This document shows positions 24,048-36,016 of a DNA stretch of 64,000 nucleotides, piece after piece. The DNA is from Dichomitus squalens LYAD-421 SS1 (taxonomy: Eukaryota > Basidiomycota > Agaricomycetes > Polyporales > Polyporaceae). How positions within the stretch are numbered: the stretch's first letter is position 1; the number at the start of each line of letters is the position of its first letter. The notes beneath the pieces are model-generated. The model had not been told where the DNA came from. It ran no database searches and saw only the letters and a list, made by a program, of their open reading frames with translations. The translations under genes were made by a program, and so were the position numbers. The DNA lies in the NCBI RefSeq assembly GCF_000275845.1, contig NW_006766883.1, positions 1,325,163 through 1,389,162 on the forward strand. The letters run 5' to 3'.

Positions 24048-25529
24048 ATGTTCCCCGCAGCGGTTCTCCTCGCGTTCTCCTTCTTGGCGACCGCCTACGC
24101 TCAGCAGGCCGGCACCCTCACGACCGAGACCCACCCTCGCCTCACGGTATCGCAATGCACGTCGGCCAACAACTGCCAGCAGCAGCAGCGCTCCATCGTG
24201 CTCGACTCTAACTGGCGCTGGCTCCACGCCACCAGCAGCAGCACCAACTGCTACACCGGCAACAGCTGGGACGAGTCGCTCTGCCCCGACCCCGTTACCT
24301 GCGCGCAGAACTGCGCTCTCGACGGTGCCGACTACGCTAGTAAGCATGTTGAGGAGCTTAGTTTGCACTCTACTTAACGAGTCCTGAAACCAATCACAGA
24401 CACCTACGGTATCACCACCAACGGCAACTCGCTCACGCTCAAGTTCGTGACCCAGTCGGCCCAGAAGAACGTCGGCTCCCGTGTCTACCTCCTCTCCTCG
24501 GACGACACCACCTACGAGTTGTTCCAGCTCAAGAACCAGGAGTTCACTTTCGACGTCGACATGTCGAACCTCCCTTGCGGTCTCAACGGCGCTCTCTACT
24601 TCGTCGAGATGGACGCCGACGGTGGCAAGTCCCGCTTCCCCAACAACAAGGCTGGCTCCAAGTACGGTACCGGTTACTGCGACACCCAGTGCCCGCAAGA
24701 CATCAAGTTCATCAACGGCGAGGTACGCGTGATCTATGCAGTCGCTGTATACACTTCTGACCAATCCATGTTGCAGGCTAACATCCTTGGCTGGACGGGC
24801 TCCGCGTCCGACCCCAACTCTGGCACTGGCCAATACGGTACCTGCTGTAACGAGATGGACGTCTGGGAGGCCAACATGAACGGTGCTGCCGTCACCCCCC
24901 ACGTCTGCAGCGTCCAGGGTCAGACCCGTTGCTCGGGCACCCAGTGCGGCGAAGGCGACGAACGCTACGACGGCATCTGCGACAAGGACGGCTGCGACTT
25001 CAACTCGTGGCGCTTGGGCAACGAGACCTTCCTCGGGCCCGGCCTCACCGTCGACACCCGCCAGAAGGTCACCGTCGTCACCCAGTTCCTCACGAACAAC
25101 AACCAGACCTCGGGCTCGCTCTCCGAGATCCGCCGCCTCTACGTCCAGAACGGCAAGGTCATCGCCAACTCGAAGACCAATATCCCCGGCATGGCCACGT
25201 TCGACTCGATCACCGACGATTTCTGCAACGCGCAGAAGCAGGCGTTCGGCGACACCAACACCTTCGAGTCCCTCGGTGGCCTCGCCCAGATGGGCAACGC
25301 GTTCCAGCAGGGCATGGCTCTCGTCATGAGTATCTGGGACGACCATGAGGCTGGCATGCTCTGGCTCGACGCAGACTACCCCACTGACGTCCCCGCGACC
25401 AACCCTGGTGTGTCCCGTGGCCCTTGCTCGGCCACCTCCGGTGACCCCACCACCGTCGAGTCGCAGAGCGCCAGTGCCTCCGTCACCTTCTCGAACATCA
25501 AGTTCGGCCCCATCGGCTCGACTTACTAA
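24048..25529 (+). CDS. GH7 cellobiohydrolase (cellulose 1,4-beta-cellobiosidase, reducing end)
   Basis: Three exons: 24048-24339, 24400-24722 and 24777-25529, giving 455 aa. A signal peptide of about 18 residues (cut before QQAGT) precedes the catalytic domain, which is Cys-rich as in the family. The catalytic triad lies in [10 protein letters not shown], with Glu231, Asp233 and Glu236 of the precursor matching the nucleophile, aspartate and acid/base of Cel7A enzymes. The protein ends right after the catalytic domain (KFGPIGSTY) with no linker and no CBM1, so it is a single-module enzyme. GH7 cellobiohydrolases act processively from the reducing ends of cellulose in the extracellular space. 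Codon use is strongly biased to C-ending codons, a sign of high expression. Confidence 0.97.
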
Positions 25530-25864
25530 AGGGTGTCCGAGCAGCAGTGATAGGTGAGTGCCATTACATCCGGGTTTCCTTTCTCATGGCAACGTGTTGA
25601 CTTCTGATCGTCCAGAGGTGCGACGGTTGACGTACTAGAGTGAAAAGGAACGTGTAACCTAGCGAGCTCGTGGTTTTAGGGTTTTATACAATGTTTTTGC
25701 ATGTATTGTCGAAGCGCTTGCGAAAATCGGATCGACAATTCTCTTTCTTGTACACTTGTGCACGTCCTACATATAATCCTCTGCGGGTGAATAGATGTGA
25801 CCTCCGGTCGCTGAAAGGGCCAACTCGAAAAAGGTAGACGTACACCAGCGGCCTCCGAGTCATA
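25530..25864. other. convergent 3' intergenic region
   Basis: About 335 bp between the cellulase stop and the stop of the minus-strand kinase-like gene. No gene or clear signal was seen. Confidence 0.4.
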
Positions 25865-27026
25865 TCACTTCTCTGCGCCTGGAATAGTTCTCAATAGCTT
25901 ATCCATCTTGCTACGAGCGCTGCCAGCGTATCCGCCCTGGGAGAAGTGAGTCATGACAAGAAGTTGCGCAGAGTGAACCTGAGCATACACCAAACAGAAC
26001 GGTATGGTTGAGGTAGTGATATAACTGGTACAAATCCTGGCGGAGACCATATTCTTCTCTCGGCTCGGACTTGGGCAGGTACTCGTGATATGTAGTATAG
26101 AACGACTCAGGGATCCCCCCAAACATGCGGCCGATAGCTAAGCTAGAAGCCGGTCAATGAGCATTGGTCCTACAGATTCTCACGTAACTAACACGTACTC
26201 TGCCTCGTTGTGGCCGTAGTACGATGACGGGTCGAAGATCACGGGTTCTCCAGTGGATCGATCAATCCCTGTGTTGCCGCTCTGAAGTACACGAGTGGGA
26301 TTAGTCCATATTGCACGCGTTTTCGCGTCGCTACGTACCCATAAGTCACCATGAAGTAGTACAGGTAGAATGTCGAGGGGATCTAACAGAGCAGGGATCA
26401 CCCTGAGTATGCGTGAATATCCGTAAGCGGACCATGACCCCTTTGTGTAGCTTGTGCTCTTCGCAAACTCACCGTTCCCTGACCTTTTCTACTTGCTCGC
26501 AGAGGCTTTCATAACCCCCTTGTGCCTTGAGCTTTTCCACAAGGCCGCCGATGAGTGCATCAAAACATTCTGGCCATGTGTTGAACCACCCATTATCTTG
26601 TCGTGTGGCACCACAATATGTGGGGACGTGAAAGCCATATCTGTCCTTACTCTCGTACGCGTGGAGTTCCGTAGCAACTCGCTTTCCGAGGATCTTGGCA
26701 GCGGAGCTGGAGAGAGGCCCTATGTCTTTGTATTCCGATAGAAAATAAGGTCGCCCGACGTCGACATCGCGTTCCTTATTTTCGTTGTCGATGACACCAC
26801 AGCTCAGCAGCCTCGGCACCAGGCCTGGAGCTGCCGCATACATGGCCTTCAGCGATTCCGCTTCTCCGACAAACCGGTCTTTGTCATCTGGTCTTCCGAT
26901 TTTCGCGAAATAATGCTGGCTCCTGCGATAGGCTGACTCCAGGCTGCTCCCTTTCCAGAATTTGGGTGAACAGGCGGTGGGCATGCATACTTCTGCAATG
27001 GCGGGGAAGTCAACACTTGCTGTCAA
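25865..27026 (-). CDS. fructosamine/ketosamine-3-kinase family protein (5' end unresolved)
   Basis: Exon blocks at about 27026-26469, 26401-26180 and 26122-25865 read through normal introns. Conserved points are YFAKIG near the N-terminus, GEAESLKAMYAAAPGLVPRL, the aminoglycoside-kinase-like catalytic block LLHGDLWSGNTG, and FDPSSYYGHNEAE, which supplies the metal-binding Asp. This is the FN3K family, which phosphorylates ketosamines on glycated proteins and thereby destabilises them. No ATG lies in frame at the start of the first clear block: the frame opens at a TTG and has a stop further upstream. A short first exon is therefore missing from my model, or the 5' end was lost. The duplicated segment carrying the ene-reductase promoter begins just upstream. 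Confidence 0.75.
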
Positions 27027-27495
27027 TACAATGCGATGAACACATTACGATGTGACCCAGGTGCAGCTGAACCTCGCAGGACGCCAGGAACGCAATTCAA
27101 AGATCCGCGATGACTAGTGAGTTGCACAACGCTGTTAGCTAGTTGAAGTGAGGATGGAATCGGCTTTATTGAGGTAAAATCGGAATTAACGGGGTACCAT
27201 TGCAGAGATACTTCGAGGCAAGGATATATTACCAATCTTCTCAGCGAAGGTAGCAACATGGGAACTAATGTCGTCATCGTGTACGAGCGTTTGCCGCGCA
27301 TTCTACTTAACAGAGCTCTCAGGCGGCTTCGTGAACACCGTGTCGGTTTCTCGTTCCACCTGAGCTATATAAATTGCCTTGAAATGCATATGCTTAGGCT
27401 AAGTGTGACGAGAACCAGGCTCGGCGGATCTCCTACCTTCCTCTGCATTCGAAAGAGACTAATTACTGCACCGTTTGCTCGCCACTACTCCCACA
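27027..27495. promoter_or_regulatory. upstream region of the first ene-reductase
   Basis: Divergent spacer between the kinase-like gene and the first OYE gene. It resembles 30000-30396, in front of the second OYE gene, so the promoter was duplicated with the gene. A TATA box, TATATAAA, lies at 27366-27373; the matching position in the second copy (30262-30269) reads TATATAGG. Confidence 0.6.
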
Positions 27496-29188
<1,693 letters not shown>

Positions 29189-29449
29189 GCGCGGCAGCGA
29201 GCAGGGTACTGCGATGGAGAGCTCGGACATGAGAAGGGCGTAGGCCTTTGATATACGGTCGAAACTAGACGGACGTAGACATTAGTGTTCGTATAGTAGA
29301 TGATTCCGAACCTTCATAAGACGAGATGCTGCTATCTTCACGATGTAGAGTGAGAGCAGGAAGTGTATATGAAGTATGGATCTATGAATCCTTGCTGTAA
29401 GAAGTGTCGTTCTACACTTGCTACGAACCCGTCTAGATCGCGGTTGTGA

Positions 29450-29965
29450 GCCTGAAAGAAACTGAGTGAGATGTGGCAGTCATACGACTAAACGTTTCCG
29501 AACCGGTCATATTTCACAAGGCCGTCAGCGTTGACACGTGCCGCAGATGCAAGCTCGCGCGCCTTCGAGTCGGGATCGATTACCACCCAGAGCTGAAACA
29601 ATTATAAGCGACCCTTATAGCACCCCTATATATGGAGCGATACGACATACCTTCAAGAAGGCTCCTACTTGGCCCGAGGGCATCTGCGCCATGGTTCCTG
29701 CGCTGACATCTGTTGTCGCAGAATAGGCAATGCGCGTGACCAAGTGTCTAAAGTACTGTCGTTCATTCCCTCTAGTAGCAGGATCGAGACAACTGTGTTG
29801 ACAAAGTCGCCTCCATCTTGACATAATGTTTCCGTACCACCTTCAATACCTCCTTGGGGATATCCGGGTGGACGACATGGACAATTTACACCCCTCGAGG
29901 TTCCTTTCAAATTTGGTAGATTGTCGCAAGTCGAGCTGCTCGTGCATCATCCCACCAACACCTCG
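29450..29965 (-). pseudogene. broken partial copy of the ABC1/ADCK2-type kinase
   Basis: Minus-strand reading gives pieces of the intact kinase at 32391-34868. The region 29450-29870 matches its last exons (FVNTVVSILLLEGM, ALPILRQQMSAQE), with substitutions and small indels. From about 29880 the similarity jumps to a segment equivalent to 33540-33640 (DLRIEAENLAKFEKNF region). Roughly 700 bp are missing between the two parts, the first half of the gene is absent, and frames are shifted. It is therefore a remnant left by tandem duplication of the OYE plus kinase 3' end, not a functional gene. Confidence 0.85.
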
Positions 29966-30396
29966 ACTTCCTCACAATTGGATTTCGCAACGAGATTCAC
30001 CAACCAACGCGACTCAAAATGGTCAGTGGTGCAGTCCAGGCAAGGGTGGAAACGGGATTGACGGGGGACCGTGGTGGAAGCGACTGGGAAGTGAGTGTAT
30101 CTTACCCAATCAACTGATCAGCACAGGCAGATGGGAACCGATGTCGTCATCATGTTTGAGCGTCGTTCCTCGCCGTCTGTCTCCGTGTGCGAGTGTGCTT
30201 CCAAGCGACATCGCGAGTACCGTTCAAGATATTCCATGTCCGCCTTTCTTTCTGCCCGAGCTATATAGGCCGCCTTGGAATGCACACAATCAGGCAAAGC
30301 GTGACCACAAGTCTTCCGAGAACTAGACTCTCCTCTACTTCCTTTCTCTGCCTTCGCAAGATCCCAATTACTACACCATTCGCCACTACTCGCACA
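29966..30396 (+). promoter_or_regulatory. upstream region of the second ene-reductase
   Basis: Partly similar to the region in front of the first OYE gene, including the GATGTCGTCATCATG-like block near 30130. No separate gene is seen. Confidence 0.5.
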
Positions 30397-32141
30397 ATGT
30401 CCTATATCAACAGACCTGTACCAGGTGCAGACCAGTACTTTCCTCTCAATGAGCCCCCAATCGGGTCCCCCTATCCCAAGGTAGGATCGTCGCATAGGAG
30501 CAATTGCATACTGTTGATCGCTCCCCTTGGTCTAGGATGTGTACCCTCAGAACGCTGAGCTTCCTACCCTATTCAAACCAATCACCATCCGCGGCGTGAC
30601 CTTCAAGAACAGGATCTTTGTAGTACGTCCGCTGCGGTATTGTGTCTCACTTACCCGGCTTGCTTACCACAGCTTTTGCCAGTCGCCCATGTGTCAATAC
30701 AGCTCTGACAACGGTCATGCGACCGATTGGCAACTCGTACACATTGGCGTATGTGTACCTCTAGTGCCATAGTAACCGATATTTCCATTGCTGAAACAAC
30801 GACGCAGGGATATGCTACACGGGGAGTGGGTGCCATTTGCTTAGAGGCTACCGCTGTCGTCCCAGAAGGTCGTATCTCTCCCGAAGATGCGGTAAGAGTT
30901 ACGCATACATGTCTGTTGCCACCAGTACATGAACTGACCCGGCGCGATGCAGGGGCTCTGGACAAATAGCCAGATCGTGCCTCTGAAGCGAATCGTCAAC
31001 TTCGCGCATGCCCAAGGTACCATCATCGGCGTGCAGCTTGCCCATGCTGGACGGAAGGCCTCTACATATGCGCCATGGGTTCACTCCGACATTGCGAAGA
31101 CCTGGAAGGCACCGACATACGTTGCTGGCAAGGACGAAGGAGGTTGGCCGGATGATGGTAATGCTCGCTCCGGGTGACTTTTGTAGTCGCTGACTGACAT
31201 TGTCCCAGTGCCCGGTCCCAGCGACATACCCTTCTCCGACCAGTATCCCAAGCCCAAGCCGATGACAGAAGAGGACTTGCAGCGCGTCGAAGACGCATTC
31301 GTCCAGGCAGTCGAGCGCTGCAAGCAAGTAGGATGTCAGTAATGATCTTTCTCGACATTCCATATTGATGACTAACCTAACATGCCTTAGTCGACTTCAT
31401 CGAGATCCACGGCGCACACGGATACCTCTTTCACGAGTTCCTCTCCCCCCTCTCAAACGTCCGCACGGATCAATATGGCGGCCCGCTCGAGAACCGTCTG
31501 CGCTGGCCGCTCCGAGTCGCGCAAAAGGCCCGGGCCGCCTGGGACAAGCCGCTGTTCTACCGCATCAGTGCGACCGACTGGGCCGAGGGCCCAGAGCAAG
31601 ACACCAACGGCGAATGGAAGCAATGGGGCATCGAGCAGAGCAAGATCTTCACGGGAGAGCTCGAGAAGCTCGGTATCGACCTCATTGACTGCAGTAGCGG
31701 CGGAAACTGGGTAAAGCAGAAGATCGACGTCGGTCCGGGATACCAGGCGAGTTCTCCCGCACTACCTCCGCTAGCCTTCAGTGTTTGGTGCAGTGCTGAC
31801 GACGATCCTGCGCGCAATAGACTCCTTTCGCCGAAGCATTGAAGAAGGCGCACCCTAACTTACCAATCGGCACTGTCGGGTTGATCACCGAAGCCGAGCA
31901 GGCCGAGTCGTACCTGCGAGACGGAAAGGCAGATGTTGTTTTCCTTGCTCGTGCCCTCATCCGAGACCCGCATTGGGCGATCCGCGCTGCCGAGAAGCTC
32001 GGTGTCGCAGTCAAACCCGCGAACCAATACGAACGCGGGTGGGTCGATATGCTCACTCCGGCTCGGGCCGGGGCAACGAGCCATGAGCGCGGCGGCGAGC
32101 AGGGGACTGCGAAGGAGAACCTGGACCAGAAGCAGGCGTGA
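30397..32141 (+). CDS. class III Old Yellow Enzyme (YqjM-like), copy 2
   Basis: Eight exons: 30397-30480, 30536-30622, 30683-30748, 30808-30891, 30953-31157, 31209-31334, 31391-31746 and 31821-32141, giving 442 aa. Every intron matches copy 1 in position and phase. The same active-site blocks are kept: [18 protein letters not shown] and IHGAHGYL. Two changes stand out. The donor of intron 7 is GC (CCAG/GCGAGT), where copy 1 has GT. A one-base difference near the 3' end shifts the frame, so the protein runs about 18 residues past the copy 1 stop into an unrelated polar tail. [16 protein letters not shown] also differs at several sites from copy 1, suggesting relaxed or shifted specificity. Confidence 0.93.
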
Positions 32142-32390
32142 GATAGAGTCTTGGACGTACGATCGAAACTAGATGAACGAAGACGAAAGCGCTTGTACAA
32201 TAAACCATGCCCGATCAAGACGATCCCTTACAGTAGACACCTCCAAACTTTCATTGGGCGGGAGTCCAGTCTCTTCGCGATATTGAGTGGCAGTGGGTAA
32301 CACATTATGCATCCATGCTGTAAGAAGTCTAGTTCTACAAGATTATTTGTCCGTATTGTGCAGGAGGATCTAGAGTCGCTACGAACTCGT

Positions 32391-34868
32391 CTATATTGCC
32401 GGTGTAAGCCTAAGAAAAACTTGGTGAGACAGCGGTGATACGACTGAAAGTGTTTCTTACCAGTCATATTTTACCAGGTCGTCAGCGTTGACAAGTGCCG
32501 CGGACGCAAGCTCGCGCGCCTCCATCACCACCCAGAGCTAATATAGAGATGAGCAACCATTATGATCGCTATGTGGAGCCACACGACGTACCTTCAAGAA
32601 AGCTCCTACTTGGCCCGAAGGCATCTGCGCCATGGTTTCCTGCGTTGACATCTGTCGGCCAAGCTGCCGTAGGATAGGTAACGCGCTCTTGAACAAGTCC
32701 AGTCTAGGGTCCAACTGTCGTCCAATACCCTCCAGTAACAGTATCGAGATAACTGTATTGATGAAGTCACCCTCCATCTTAACGTGGTGCTTCCGTACAG
32801 CCTTCAGAACCTCCTTGAGGATGTCCGAGATCTTGATCTGGCCAAGCGAGAACGTCTTGCGTTTCACGTTGAGCACGATGTGCTGCATGCGTAACGCGAA
32901 CGTCTCTGTGTCGATCGCGAGCTCAGGAGTCCGACAGCGCTCGACCATGAGGATGCCCGCGCGGTAGCCGTCGAACTCGGCGACAGCGCGGAAGAGGTCG
33001 ATGAAGTTCTTGCGGTTGACGGCGTTGAGCGTCGTCACGAGACCCGCGTCGACGAAGACGATCTCGGGTTGGAATCCTTCGGCCTTCGCCTGCGCTAACC
33101 TTGCGCGCCACGCGTCCTGGTCGTGAGTGAGGGCGCGGAGTTCGTTGACTAACGCATCGCTAGAGCTCGGCTTGTCTGATTTGGAAGTGGGGACGTCCTC
33201 TTTCTCAAAGAGGGTAGGGAACCACGAAGGACTGGCCTTCAGCCTATTGTGATGCTCTACGAACTTGATCATGATGTTCCCAGGATGCAGGTCGGAATGT
33301 ACGAAATTGTCCAGGAGCAGCATGTTCTGAATAACAGGATGAGTGCCACCGGGAATCCGTCACCGTATACATTACACACCAAGAAGGCGTCGAGTCCAAC
33401 CTCCGCAAGGGTGTCGTTGAACGGGCCGCCACCGTTGGCGAGGAACCACTCGAGCGGTAGCGCGTTCTCGTACTCCTCCACTAGGAGATCCTTGGTGCTC
33501 CACAACTGGAGAGGCCGGGGAAACGACACGGGCAGTTTACGACCCTCGAAGTTCTTCTCAAATTTGGCGAGATTTTCCGCCTCTATCCGCAAGTCGAGCT
33601 GCTCGTGCATCATCCCACCGAACACCTCGGCTTCCTCAGGGAGGGAGATCCACTGCATGCCGGGGATCAGAGTGATCACGTTTGCAAAGAAGGACATGAT
33701 GCGTAGGTCCCTGTTGATTGTTTGGGCCACTCGGGGATGCAAGACCTTGATTGCCACAGAAGCAGTGGGGACAGATGGCGGCGGCTCGTTCGTTAAGGAG
33801 GGAGGGAGAACTGCCTTGCGCTTACTGCGCTTCGGGGCCAAGTGAGACGGGGGAATGAGGTCGTGTTTCAGGGTCGCCCGGTACACCTAAGAAGGGCGCC
33901 AGGTTTTGTGAAAACGGACGAGACAAAAGGAAGGAGGATAGATAACTAACCTGGGCTATGGCGCCGGTTCCAATCGGAGTCTCGTCGAATTCTTCGAAGA
34001 CGTCTTCGAACGGACGTTGGAAGACCTGTTCGATGACCCTCTTGGTATGTGCCAAAGTGTGGGCTTTTCCTCGCGAATGTAGAGCTCCCATGCGTTCGCA
34101 TAAGAGAGCTGGAAACAGGTCAGCCCTTGAGGCGGCCCATTGAGCTAACTGCATGAAATTGTCAGATTTTGTCCTTCACACAATCGTCACGAGGCGGCAA
34201 GCAGGCGTAGACATTATCATTCTCGTCGCAGAACATACGGAGATCGCGGTCTGGAAGACGCCAATGGCGTCATAGTCGAGGTAGATGATGGTACTTGCCT
34301 TGATGAAAGTCGGCCCAGCATACTGCATCTGTCTGGTAAGAAAACCGTACCACCATACAGCACCCCATCTATCGCCTCCGAGTTTGCTCTCCGGCGGCCC
34401 TATGAGCAGCATTGGGGCTGTCAAAAGCACTGGGACGAACAAGAAACAGAGGTACACAAATCGCTGGGCCGTCAGCACAGGTTCGAGGATCCTGTCCCGT
34501 AGAAAGTCCCTAATACGCCCCAAGAGAGTCCTGTCAGACTCGTAAGGAGACATGATGACCGGGTCCAAGGATTCCGCTGCCGCCTCCGAGCACGGTATGA
34601 GATTCGGAGAGGCAAAGACATTGCGGTTGTCCTTCCGGGCAGGCGCCGCCAAAAAAGCAATTCCTCCAGTGACGGGTATTATCCATAGGAGCTTGCGGGA
34701 GAAGGAAGAACTAGGCGCTGCCGTGCGCGTGCGCGTGAAGAACTGAGACGAGAACGTCTGAGATGTTTGCGTCCAGGACGAAGTCTGGCGGAAAGTGGAA
34801 GCGCCCCGGGCAAGGAGTGGCTGCCTTAGGCCAGGCCGAAGGAGGAGTCGGAGCGCTATAGGTGACAT
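32391..34868 (-). CDS. mitochondrial ABC1/UbiB family kinase, ADCK2 / yeast YPL109C (Cqd1) type
   Basis: Six exons: 34868-34299, 34148-33951, 33886-33380, 33326-32592, 32537-32461 and 32409-32391, giving 701 aa. The first 50 residues are Arg/Ser/Leu-rich without acids, which fits a mitochondrial presequence, and a hydrophobic segment follows near residue 65. The signature KxGQ motif appears as KLAQWAASRADLFP. IGTGAIAQVYRATL forms the glycine-rich loop, VAIKVLHPRV holds the lysine, LDLRIEAENL the conserved Glu, and FVHSDLHPGN and FVDAGL the catalytic and metal sites. The family regulates coenzyme Q and lipid handling in mitochondria. The donor of intron 1 is GC (AAG/GCAAGT). The short last exon (W-LTPAI stop) is supported by the same stop in the broken copy. 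Confidence 0.9.
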
Positions 34869-36016
34869 GAGGACATCATGGACGTCGCGGACGAGCGCGG
34901 TGAGGGAGAGCCGGACGAGGAGCGGGGGCCCTGGCACTGACAGTCAAGACGCGGTCAACGTCGGTGTCGGCGCAATCACCCGTGTTTCTGCTCGACCACG
35001 TGCCACAAACGCCCATGACCATCGCCATGACGTATGTCGTCTGCTATGCGAGCAGAATGAAAGACGCTACTTATTCTAGCTGTGTGTAGCAATCAGCTGG
35101 GAGTCGTCCTGAACTCAAGCCAAGGACGCGGGGCTAAGCGCTGAAGCTGCAGCGCGTTCAAACTGCGTCGAACTCAGCCTTAGTATCGCGAGTACCGTTG
35201 CTAGTAGTCAGTTCTGAGATTGGCCCAGTCTTGCTAATAGTTGCTAGATCATACGGCTTCTACTGTGACCCATGACCCATACTGATAAGAGCACAGAGTC
35301 TGTATCCATTCAGTAGCCAGTTCGCACTCCACTTCGCGTTTTGGGTTGACACCTCTTCTCCCACTGTTATGTCAGGATACTACACATATCGACCCACACA
35401 ATGACCATCTGTTGGTTCATACAAGCTGCTTGCACTCTGCAAAATATTCAGGCTGCCACTGTAGCAGGTGATAAAACTAGCCCGGCGGGCAATGTTTTGC
35501 CTCTCGGAGCGGGCAAGCACACTAGTAGCGAACGCGGACTCCCGAAGATGATGTATGCGGGTCTCTTATCGCAGCCCATCGATCATCCCACCGCAGCTTG
35601 TCTTTGGCATGGGAGATATACCTTGGTTGAGAAGACACGTCGTGATTCTCTGTAGAATGAGACTTCGGACAATTGAAGTGACGCCGTCGGAGCAGTCAGG
35701 ACGCCTTCGGTTTCCTGGAAATAACTGCTACCGTTTGTTCAGTAGCTTTCGGCAAATGAGGGAAGGTCAAACAGACTGCACCGTCCGTTCGAATAAACCG
35801 AAGGGAGCGGCGTGGACGGATACGATCCTGGTCGCATAATTCAAGCGACGGACTTGGGCGAGAGCTGTGGTTCGAGCGTTCTGGTCATTGTTACGTAAGT
35901 CAGATAGTCAGTCGGGCGGGCGGGACGAGATTAATGAGCGCTCAGAGTATGTAACTTGTCCCCGTCTTCCTTCTTCAGCGTCCCTGACGCTCCTCCCATG
36001 CTCGAGCCCTGCGCTC
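34869..36016. other. divergent intergenic region, kinase to glycogenin
   Basis: About 1.15 kb containing both promoters. No domain-bearing frame was seen on either strand. Confidence 0.4.

Noticed and set aside
23841..25346. 501-codon open frame on the minus strand across the cellobiohydrolase
   Set aside because: It is the antisense shadow of a highly C-biased GH7 coding sequence. Its composition (Val/Gly/Glu-rich) is what reverse-complemented codons give, and no domain is visible.
29450..29965. Considered as a separate functional gene between the two OYE genes
   Set aside because: It aligns piecewise to the downstream kinase with a large internal gap and shifted frames, so it is a remnant.
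32394..32470. Alternative kinase endings: a stop directly after KYDW, or a frame reading AYTGNIDEF
   Set aside because: The spliced reading ending W-LTPAI closes in frame and uses a stop present at the same place in the broken copy. The other endings need non-canonical sites or ignore a good intron.
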